Assembly: GCA_014379925.1 (NCBI GenBank)
Contig: JACMKY010000256.1
Span: 1 to 5,456, forward strand
Source of the DNA: Cytophagales bacterium
Lineage (GTDB): Bacteria > Bacteroidota > Bacteroidia > Cytophagales > ES-bin-26
Length of the DNA: 5,456 bases
Reading direction: 5' to 3'
Shown here: positions 1 to 5,286 of the stretch, piece after piece
Position numbering within the stretch: position 1 is the stretch's first letter
How the letters are laid out: every line of letters starts with the position of its first letter
Made by a program: the position numbers and the translations under genes
Notes under the pieces: model-generated
The model's database searches: none
The model's input: the letters and a program-made list of their open reading frames with translations, nothing else
Told to the model about the DNA's origin: nothing

Positions 1-467
1 GTGAATTCTTCACTTACGAATGGTTCGCGTTGAACCGTCCGAACGTGAAGATCGGCGAAGGGCAAATCCTGCCCTTGGGTGCGGGCACCTACCTGGTCCG
101 GTTCACCAACGACCCCGGTTGCCAGGCGCAGGACACCATCCAGGTAGTGGACCGGTGTGAGCCCATTCTGTGGGTTCCCCAAGCCTTTTCGCCCAACGGC
201 GACGGCACTAATGATACGTTCGACGGCCTTTTCCCGGCCCACCTCAAAAACCTGGACGTGCGGGTCTACAACCGCTGGGGCGAAGTGGTGACGGCCACCA
301 AAATCGCCACGCCCGACTTCAACAACGCCGTTGTGATCTGGGACGGCACCTTCAAGGGAAAGCCTTCGCCCGTGGGCAGCTACGTGTGGACGGTTACTTA
401 CGAAAGCACCGATTTCCCCGATCGCCCCCCCGTGAAACGGCGCGGTGGCGTGGCGCTGATTCGGTGA
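1..467 (+). CDS. C-terminal part of a secreted protein with a gliding-motility-type (CHU_C, type B) T9SS sorting domain; 5' end outside the window
   Basis: The reading frame is open from the left edge (first whole codon at base 3), so only the last ~154 residues are present and the start lies upstream. The visible part begins with the end of an Ig/PKD-like beta domain (GTYLVRFTNDPGC, residues ~28-40). It then has the hallmarks of the gliding motility-associated C-terminal domain (TIGR04131/PF13585): VPQAFSPNGDGTNDTF (~58-73), VRVYNRWGEVV (~86-96), WDGTFKGK (~113-120), PVGSYVW (~123-129), and a basic end RGGVALIR. Known for the family: the domain is a type B signal that directs large adhesins or enzymes through the type IX secretion system, often with attachment to SprF-like partners. 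Inference: the full protein is a large multidomain surface or secreted protein. Its cargo function cannot be told from this fragment. The domain itself looks intact and ends at a TGA stop. Confidence 0.93.
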   Translation, partial: EFFTYEWFALNRPNVKIGEGQILPLGAGTYLVRFTNDPGCQAQDTIQVVDRCEPILWVPQAFSPNGDGTNDTFDGLFPAHLKNLDVRVYNRWGEVVTATKIATPDFNNAVVIWDGTFKGKPSPVGSYVWTVTYESTDFPDRPPVKRRGGVALIR

Positions 468-480
468 GGGAAATGATGAG

Positions 481-510
481 TTGCCGGCTGGAAAGGTAAA
501 CGTATTTCCG
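481..510 (+). promoter_or_regulatory. Possible Bacteroidota-type promoter for the CoA-binding protein gene
   Basis: TTG at 481-483 and TATTTCCG at 503-510 are separated by 19 bases, the spacing expected for the Bacteroidota primary sigma factor (TTG-N19/20-TAnnTTTG). The -7 box matches only 4 of 6 informative positions. It would give a leader of about 50 bases before the ATG at 569. The call rests on pattern matching alone. Confidence 0.3.
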
Positions 511-568
511 AGCGTGAAGGGCGCCCGTACTCCGGTTCATCACACTAATCAATTGAATCAGGGTTCAG

Positions 569-928
569 ATGAAAAAGACATTGATATTGGGCGCTACTGA
601 CAATCCCGACCGGTTTGCTTACCGGGCGGCCCACAGCCTGCTCCGCCACGGACACGACATCGCGCTGGTAGGAATCAGAAAGGGAGAAGTAGCGGGACAT
701 CCCATTCTCAACGGCAAAGCCCCCCTCGCGGGGGTGGATACCGTAACCCTGTACGTTGGGCCGCGCAACCAACCCGAGTGGTACGACTACATCCTGGGCC
801 TGGCCCCCCGTCGCATCGTGTTCAATCCCGGCACCGAAAATCCCGAACTGGCGCGGCTGGCCCGCAGCAAAGGCATCGAAACACTCGAAGCCTGCACCCT
901 GGTAATGCTCTCCGCGAACACGTATTAG
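569..928 (+). CDS. Stand-alone CoA-binding (Rossmann-fold) protein, CoA_binding_2 family
   Basis: This is a 119-residue protein that is a single CoA-binding domain (PF13380 type). The N-terminal MKKTLILGATDNPDRFAYRA (1-20) is the beta1-turn-alpha1 nucleotide-binding segment, followed by LLRHGHDIALVGIRKGEVAG (24-43). The family signature lies near the end: FNPGTENPELARLARSKGI (85-103) and EACTLVMLS (107-115). Length and motifs fit full-length stand-alone members, which resemble the CoA-binding lobe of succinyl-CoA synthetase without a catalytic lobe. The family is known to bind CoA or a related nucleotide, but a physiological role is not established. The ATG at 569 is chosen because the glycine-rich strand follows directly. 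There is no strong Shine-Dalgarno sequence, as is usual in Bacteroidota. It is probably monocistronic: 101 bp after the upstream gene, and convergent with the KAS III gene. Confidence 0.9.
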   Translation: MKKTLILGATDNPDRFAYRAAHSLLRHGHDIALVGIRKGEVAGHPILNGKAPLAGVDTVTLYVGPRNQPEWYDYILGLAPRRIVFNPGTENPELARLARSKGIETLEACTLVMLSANTY

Positions 929-965
929 AGGTTACAGGTTACCTATTTAACCTGCAACCTGTAAC
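929..965. terminator. Inverted repeat made of AGGTTAC units; probable bidirectional terminator
   Basis: GTTACAGGTT (931-940) is perfectly complementary to AACCTGTAAC (956-965), giving a 10-bp stem with a 15-base loop. A shorter competing stem, AGGTTA (936-941) with TAACCT (948-953), is nested inside. The left arm is a tandem heptamer, AGGTTAC at 929-935 and again at 936-942. The right arm is AACCTGC followed by AACCTGT. It starts one base after the stop of the upstream gene and ends 12 bp before the stop of the convergent KAS III gene. The U-tract is weak (TTT at 966-968 on the plus strand, none clear on the minus strand), so intrinsic termination is an inference from position and structure. 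Confidence 0.55.
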
Positions 966-976
966 TTTCCCTCCCC

Positions 977-1978
977 TCACCACCGGATCAGGGCGGAGGC
1001 CCAGGTGAAGCCGCTGCCGAAAGCCGCCAGGCAGATCAGGTTGCCCGCCTGTACCCTGCCCGCCTCCCAGGCTTCGCTCAGGGCGATGGGAATGGAAGCG
1101 GCGGTCGTGTTGCCGTACTTCTGGATGTTGTTGAATACTTTTTCTTCGGGCAAGCCCATTTTTTGCCGCACGTGCTCATTGATGCGAAGGTTGGCTTGGT
1201 GGGGAACCAGCAGGTCAAGGTCTTCGGAACGGTAGCCATTGGCGTCGAGTGCTTCGTAAATCACTTCCGGAAACCGCACGACGGCGTGCTTGAACACGGC
1301 CGGGCCGTTCATGTACGGATCCGCGCCCCCGGCCTCCACCATCTCGCGGGTCATCCAACGGCCAACTCGACTGCCGCCCGGTTCCTTTTGCATCAGTTCC
1401 TCGGCAAAACGGCCGTCGGCGTGCAGGTGCGTGGACAGGATGCGGTGCCCGGCGTCTTCGGTGGCCTGCACGACGGCGGCCCCGGCCCCGTCGCCGAAGA
1501 TGACTGCCATCGCCCGGCCCTCGGTGCTGATGTTCATGATGGTGGACTGAATTTCGGAGCCCACCACGAGAACCGTGCGGTACATACCGCTCCGCACGAA
1601 CTGGTCGGCCACGGAGAGGGCGTAGATGAATCCGCTGCACTGCATGCGCACGTCCAGGGCGGGAATGCCGGGCAGGGCCAGTTCGCGTTGCATCAGCACG
1701 CCCGAACCGGGAAAGTAGTAGTCGGAAGACAGGGTGGCGAAGACGATAAAATCCACGTCGCTGGTTTGCAAGCCCGCGCGTTGCAGGGCCAACCGGGCGG
1801 CGTTGGCTCCCATCGTGGCCACGGTATCCTGGTCGGGGTCGAAAAAGCGTCTCTCCTGAATACCAGTTCGTTCCCGGATCCAGGCATCAGTGGTCTCCAT
1901 CCGCCTTTCCAGGTCGCGGTTGGTGACCACGCGTTCGGGCACGTAATGCCCCACGCCGGTGATTCTTGAATGGCTCAT
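977..1978 (-). CDS. 3-oxoacyl-ACP synthase III family protein (KAS III, FabH-like)
   Basis: A 333-residue thiolase-fold condensing enzyme. The family performs decarboxylative Claisen condensation of an acyl-CoA primer with malonyl-ACP in the cytosol, starting fatty-acid or specialised acyl chains. The Cys-His-Asn triad is complete: Cys114 (DVRMQCSGF), His260 (LVPHQANLRI) and Asn290 (NIQKYGNTTAASIP). Also present are WIRERTGI (~33-40), the glycine loop IFGDGAGAAV (~160-169) and the C-terminal AFGSGFTWASALIRW. It is about 16 residues longer than E. coli FabH (317), mostly between the glycine loop and the active-site His. Around the Cys it reads R-M-Q-C-S-G instead of the usual A-A-C-[AS]-G, which suggests a FabH paralogue rather than the housekeeping enzyme. 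No plsX or rpmF lies beside it, so fabH is not assigned and the substrate is unknown. ATG at 1978 is chosen; TTG at 1984 would add two residues. Confidence 0.93.
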   Translation of the reverse strand: MSHSRITGVGHYVPERVVTNRDLERRMETTDAWIRERTGIQERRFFDPDQDTVATMGANAARLALQRAGLQTSDVDFIVFATLSSDYYFPGSGVLMQRELALPGIPALDVRMQCSGFIYALSVADQFVRSGMYRTVLVVGSEIQSTIMNISTEGRAMAVIFGDGAGAAVVQATEDAGHRILSTHLHADGRFAEELMQKEPGGSRVGRWMTREMVEAGGADPYMNGPAVFKHAVVRFPEVIYEALDANGYRSEDLDLLVPHQANLRINEHVRQKMGLPEEKVFNNIQKYGNTTAASIPIALSEAWEAGRVQAGNLICLAAFGSGFTWASALIRW

Positions 1979-2022
1979 TGGCAAAGGGTTATTGAAGCAA
2001 GGTAAGAACTATTTCCGGGTTA

Positions 2023-2053
2023 AAAAGGTATCGTTATGGACACCGGGGCGCAA
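2023..2053 (-). promoter_or_regulatory. Candidate Bacteroidota-type promoter for the KAS III gene
   Basis: On the minus strand, TTG (2053-2051) is followed after exactly 20 bases by TACCTTTT (2030-2023), matching TAnnTTTG at 5 of 6 informative positions. Transcription would start near 2016, leaving a leader of roughly 40 bases before the ATG at 1978. It lies in the divergent intergenic region, upstream of the chosen patatin start. Pattern match and position only. Confidence 0.45.
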
Positions 2054-2140
2054 GCGGGTACGTATACGAAGGTCGGGAGTAACCCGGATGCCCGAACCCG
2101 TTTTAGTTCGTTCTTCGGCCGCGCTTTTCATCTTCTCGTC

Positions 2141-4453
2141 ATGAAGTCGCTTTCCGCCAAGGGTCTCTTTTTCCTTCTCTGCTTGCTTCCCCCCGGCTCC
2201 GGTATTGCCCAGAAAGTGGGCCTGGTGCTGAGCGGCGGCGGGGCGAAGGGGCTGGCCCACATCGGGGCGTTGAAGGCCCTGGAAGAAAACAACATTCCCA
2301 TCGACTACGTGGTGGGCACTTCCATGGGCGGCGTGGTGGGCGGGCTGTACGCGGCGGGCTACTCTCCCGCCGAAATCGAGAAAATCGCTACCAGCCTGGA
2401 ATTCCAGGATTTGGTCAACGGCCGCCTGGCCAGCGACTACCAGTACTACTACTCGAAAAAAGATCCCAACGCCTCCTGGTTCTCCCTTAAGCTGATGATG
2501 GACACCAGCTTCAACGCTTCCCTGAAGTCGGACCTGGTCAACGACGTGCCGATGAATTTTGCCCTGGCCGAATTTCTGGCGCACCCGGCCGCGCGGGCGC
2601 ATTACGATTTCGACAGCTTGCTGATTCCGTTCCGGTGCCTGGCGGCCGACATCCTCACCCAGGAATCCGTTGTGTTGCGGAGCGGTTCGCTGGCCCACGC
2701 GTTGCGGGCCACCCTGACCGTTCCTTTCTTTTACCGCCCCATTAAAATAGAGGACAAGTACCTTTTTGACGGGGGTATCTACAACAATTTCCCGGTTGAG
2801 TTGACCCGATCTACCTTCGGGCCCGATCTGATTATCGGGGTAAACACCTCCTCCAAAGTATTCAACAAGTACCCTTACGGGGAAGACGAGAAACTGGTAA
2901 AAAGCAGCGCGATGTACTTGTTGCTCGCCAAGAGCGACTCCACCCAACTGGGCAGCAACGACGTTTACATCCAACCCCCGCTGGAAAACTACTCGGCCCT
3001 GGAATTCCGCTTCGTGCGGGAAATGATCCGGGCGGGCTACGAAGAAACGATGCGGAAAATGCCGGCCATCAAGGCAAAGATCCGCCGACGCACCGACAAG
3101 GACGACCTGTTTGCCCGCCGCCGCCGGCTGCAATTGGGGCAGAACGAGATGCGGATCGGCGACATCCAGATCACGGGATTGCGCCGGCACCAGGAGAAGT
3201 ACGTGCGGAATACCTTTCGGCTGTTCAGCGACAGCCTGCGCGTTGCCCAGATCCGGCAGGCGTATTTCAAGGTGGCCACCGACGACGATTTCACGCAGAT
3301 GCTGCCTGACTTCCGCTACAATCCGGCCCGGGGCAAGTACGATTTCCGGCTCAATCTGCGCCGTGAACGGAACATCCTGCTGGAAGCGGGCGGCAACATC
3401 GCCTCCCGCAGCATCCAGGAGCTGTACCTGGGCCTGCGGTACAACTACCTGAAGCGGTACCTGTATTCGTTCCAAGCCAACCTCTACACGGGCCGTTTTT
3501 ACCGGTCCACGCAGTTGAAAACGCGCATCAGCATTCCGGCCCGGTTGTCGTTCTACGTGGAACCGGAGTACACCTACAACCGCTGGGATTTCATCAAGAT
3601 CAGCGAACTGTTGCTGGCCGACCAGCCCCCCACCCTGGTTGAACAGGTGGACCAGAAGGCCGGGTTGAACCTGGCCTTCTCCTACGGCATCAAGAGCAAG
3701 ATCATCGTCAGCGGGGCCCGCTTCGACAACCGCGACCGGTACAGCAACGCGCCGGATTTCGATTCGAACGACCAGTTGGACCGAACCGATTTCCGGGGAC
3801 AGACTTTCGGCATCGTCTACGGCACCAACTCCCTCAACCGCAAGCAATACCCCTCGGCGGGTACCCAGGTAAACCTGTCGCTTCGCTACGTGGCCGGCGA
3901 AGAACGGTTTGTGCCGGGCACCACGTCCGTCTTTTCCGAACCTTACGCGGCCCGTCACCGCTGGTTGCGGCTCCGGCTGAGCCGGGAAGAGTACTTCGGG
4001 CGGCGTCACTACAAGTGGGGATACCTGATCGAGGGAGTTGCCTCCAACCAGCCGCTGTTCCGGAACTACCGCTCCACGCTGCTGGCCGCGCCCGCCTTCT
4101 ACCCGCTCCAGGACAGCCGGAGCCTGTTGCTGACCAATTTCCGGTCGTTCAACTACGTAGCCGGGGGGCTCAAGAGCATCGTCACGCTCCGCCGGAACCT
4201 GGAACTCCGGCTGGAAGGCTACGGGTTCGTGCCGCTCAGTTTCCTCTACGAATCCGTCCCGCAGATTCCGGCCGACGGCAAGCTTTTCCAGATCACGCCC
4301 AACCTGCGGCTGGCCGGCACCGCCGGGGTAGTCTTCAACAGTCCCATCGGGCCGGTGAGCCTGGGGGTCAACTACTACGACGACCCGGTTCGGCGCCTGG
4401 GCCTCCTGTTCCACGTGGGGTATCTGCTCTACAACCCGCGTTCGCTGGAGTAG
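2141..4453 (+). CDS. Patatin-like phospholipase fused to an Omp85/BamA-type outer-membrane barrel (PlpD-like)
   Basis: A 770-residue protein, close in size to type Vd proteins such as PlpD and FplA. Residues 1-23 form a signal peptide (MKSLSAKG, hydrophobic FFLLCLLPP, probable cleavage after GIA). The patatin domain (~25-225) has the oxyanion motif SGGGAKG (31-37), nucleophile Ser61 in GTSMG (59-63) and catalytic Asp210 in DGGIYNNFPVE (210-220), so it should be an active Ser-Asp acyl hydrolase. A basic linker (~310-330) leads to a single POTRA-like stretch (~337-410, MRIGDIQITGL...). A beta-rich region follows (~411-770) with alternating aromatic and charged strands, ending in SPIGPVSLGVNYYDDP and GLLFHVGYLLYNPRSLE, typical of Omp85-type C-terminal strands. 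Inference: it is outer-membrane anchored and hydrolyses phospholipids or other acyl esters. The frame continues upstream to an ATG at 2036, but only the ATG at 2141 puts the signal peptide at the N terminus. A Cys at 14 lacks a proper lipobox. Confidence 0.93.
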   Translation: MKSLSAKGLFFLLCLLPPGSGIAQKVGLVLSGGGAKGLAHIGALKALEENNIPIDYVVGTSMGGVVGGLYAAGYSPAEIEKIATSLEFQDLVNGRLASDYQYYYSKKDPNASWFSLKLMMDTSFNASLKSDLVNDVPMNFALAEFLAHPAARAHYDFDSLLIPFRCLAADILTQESVVLRSGSLAHALRATLTVPFFYRPIKIEDKYLFDGGIYNNFPVELTRSTFGPDLIIGVNTSSKVFNKYPYGEDEKLVKSSAMYLLLAKSDSTQLGSNDVYIQPPLENYSALEFRFVREMIRAGYEETMRKMPAIKAKIRRRTDKDDLFARRRRLQLGQNEMRIGDIQITGLRRHQEKYVRNTFRLFSDSLRVAQIRQAYFKVATDDDFTQMLPDFRYNPARGKYDFRLNLRRERNILLEAGGNIASRSIQELYLGLRYNYLKRYLYSFQANLYTGRFYRSTQLKTRISIPARLSFYVEPEYTYNRWDFIKISELLLADQPPTLVEQVDQKAGLNLAFSYGIKSKIIVSGARFDNRDRYSNAPDFDSNDQLDRTDFRGQTFGIVYGTNSLNRKQYPSAGTQVNLSLRYVAGEERFVPGTTSVFSEPYAARHRWLRLRLSREEYFGRRHYKWGYLIEGVASNQPLFRNYRSTLLAAPAFYPLQDSRSLLLTNFRSFNYVAGGLKSIVTLRRNLELRLEGYGFVPLSFLYESVPQIPADGKLFQITPNLRLAGTAGVVFNSPIGPVSLGVNYYDDPVRRLGLLFHVGYLLYNPRSLE

Positions 4454-4473
4454 GCGTCGCTGGGGGAGTACGG

Positions 4474-4875
4474 TCAGGGGGCGAGGTAGGTGAAGGGGAC
4501 AACCGGCAGGTTGCGGAGCAGCCAGAAGGCCAGCACCAGGACCAGGACGCCGTAGGTGAAGACGTTGGAATGCAGGAAGGGCAGAACGGTATGTTGGTTG
4601 CGGAGGTAATCGAGCGTGCGTACGCCCAGCACGTAGGAGAGCAAAGGGAGGGTAATCACCAGCAGCAGATTGTAATCCGCCGCCTGACGAAGGTGGCCGT
4701 GCAGCAACTGATGAACGGCCCGTTGCGAACCACAGCCGGGACAGTAAGCGCCCGTCAGCACCCAGAAGGGACAGTCGGGAAAAAAACGGAAGAGGGCGGG
4801 ATTCCACCGGTAATACAGGACTGCCAGGCCCGCCAACGCGCCCAGCAGTCCGGTCAGTTTCCATCGGTTGCTCAC
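4474..4875 (-). CDS. DUF2752 family membrane protein
   Basis: A 133-residue protein recognised by the DUF2752 (PF10825) signature: Cys35 in DCPFWVLTG, then YCPGCGSQRAVHQLLHGH (44-61), with Asn69 after A-A-D-Y. Three hydrophobic segments are likely (about 7-22, 67-85 and 106-122), placing the Cys-rich motif in the loop after the first helix. Cys45 and Cys48 (CPGC) could bind a metal or form a disulfide; that is inference, and the family has no established function. The start is GTG at 4875, whose last two bases overlap the TGA of the upstream CD225 gene (GTGA, 4-bp overlap), which argues strongly for this start and for translational coupling. Its stop lies 20 bp from the stop of the convergent patatin gene, with no hairpin visible between them. 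Confidence 0.9.
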   Translation of the reverse strand: MSNRWKLTGLLGALAGLAVLYYRWNPALFRFFPDCPFWVLTGAYCPGCGSQRAVHQLLHGHLRQAADYNLLLVITLPLLSYVLGVRTLDYLRNQHTVLPFLHSNVFTYGVLVLVLAFWLLRNLPVVPFTYLAP

Positions 4876-5168
4876 TCAGGGCGATTAAACATAGTACCGC
4901 CTACCCCCAGCATCACGACTACCACAAAATAAAGCACGATTACGACAATTCCCGCAAAAAAGCCGATTTTGGTCCATTTGCCGGCTTCTTGCGAAGACTT
5001 CGCCGCCCCGGTAAAATCACCGGCGGCGACCTTGGTGTTGACGGCAGCGGCGTTGATGATGCCGACGATGCCGAAGGGCAGGCAGCAAAAAATGGTAACC
5101 AGAATGGATTCGACCAGCCAATTTTTCGGGGGCGTCTGGCCCGTCTGCCCGGATAGATTTTGTTCCAT
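4872..5168 (-). CDS. CD225/dispanin family (IFITM-like) small membrane protein
   Basis: A 98-residue protein with a short polar N terminus (1-16) containing PPKNW, then two hydrophobic helices (~18-40 and ~66-88) joined by a polar loop. The core reads CCLPFGIVGIINA (28-40), then AGDFTGAAKSSQEAGKW (49-65), the CD225/dispanin (PF04505) layout. It parallels eukaryotic IFITM proteins, with a double Cys at the first membrane segment and a GD-x-T-G-A loop. Vertebrate members alter membrane fusion; bacterial members have no settled role. No signal peptide; insertion in the inner membrane is expected. It is the first gene of a two-gene operon, overlapping the DUF2752 gene by 4 bp. ATG at 5168 is the first start before the conserved core. 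Possible promoters and palindromes lie immediately upstream. Confidence 0.9.
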   Translation of the reverse strand: MEQNLSGQTGQTPPKNWLVESILVTIFCCLPFGIVGIINAAAVNTKVAAGDFTGAAKSSQEAGKWTKIGFFAGIVVIVLYFVVVVMLGVGGTMFNRPE

Positions 5169-5177
5169 ACCAATGAG

Positions 5178-5192
5178 TTAACCGTGGGTTAA
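5178..5192. repeat. Perfect palindrome TTAACC-GTG-GGTTAA upstream of the CD225 gene
   Basis: TTAACC (5178-5183) and GGTTAA (5187-5192) are exact reverse complements around a 3-base centre, ending 9 bases from the CD225 start codon. It could be an operator or a small leader hairpin near the ribosome binding region. Function is not shown by the sequence. Confidence 0.5.
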
Positions 5193-5249
5193 AAAATAAG
5201 AAAGCGTGTATTGACGGGTAAGTATAGGTGATTTCGAGGGTTAATTCAA
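5191..5249 (-). promoter_or_regulatory. Promoter region candidate for the CD225-DUF2752 operon
   Basis: Two overlapping candidates are present on the minus strand. The first is TTG (5249-5247), 20 bases, TATACTTA (5226-5219), with a perfect -33 but 4 of 6 in the -7 box. The second is TTA (5221-5219), 20 bases, TATTTTTT (5198-5191), with 5 of 6 in the -7 box but an imperfect -33. Both have spacing right for Bacteroidota. The sequence cannot decide between them. Confidence 0.35.
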
Positions 5250-5253
5250 CCCT
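5237..5253. repeat. Inverted repeat AGGGTT-AATTC-AACCCT
   Basis: AGGGTT (5237-5242) and AACCCT (5248-5253) are exact reverse complements around five bases. It covers the possible -33 TTG at 5249-5247 of the CD225 promoter, so a bound regulator could affect that promoter. Function is inferred from position only. Confidence 0.45.
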
Positions 5254-5271
5254 TCCTTCATCAATCAAAAA

Positions 5272-5286
5272 ATTCTTCAGAAGAAT
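5272..5286. repeat. Perfect 15-bp palindrome ATTCTTC-A-GAAGAAT
   Basis: ATTCTTC (5272-5278) and GAAGAAT (5280-5286) are exact reverse complements around a single base. Part of it, TTCAGAAG (5276-5283), can also pair with CTTCTGAA (5299-5306), so two mutually exclusive stems are possible in RNA. It could be a dimeric regulator site or a small hairpin; nothing further supports either. Confidence 0.45.

Noticed and set aside
1163..1969. A 268-codon plus-strand frame opposite the KAS III gene
   Set aside because: It is rich in His, Gly and Val with no known motif, and the minus-strand frame encodes a complete KAS III with its full triad.
2036..2140. A 35-codon N-terminal extension of the patatin from the ATG at 2036
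   Set aside because: It would bury the signal peptide inside the protein, and its residues do not look like a secretion signal or a domain. The ATG at 2141 is preferred.
4454..4473. A terminator between the convergent patatin and DUF2752 stops
   Set aside because: The 20-bp gap shows no inverted repeat or T-tract; termination may occur inside the opposing genes.
2009..4864. A 951-codon stop-free frame on the minus strand, opposite the patatin gene
   Set aside because: Its translation is rich in Pro, Arg, Val, Gln and Gly without any recognisable domain, and it lies opposite a gene with clear catalytic motifs. Long antisense open frames are expected in GC-rich coding DNA.
4015..4932. A 305-codon plus-strand frame running from the patatin 3' end across the DUF2752 gene
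   Set aside because: It is out of frame with the patatin, then antisense to DUF2752, and its composition is biased without any domain.
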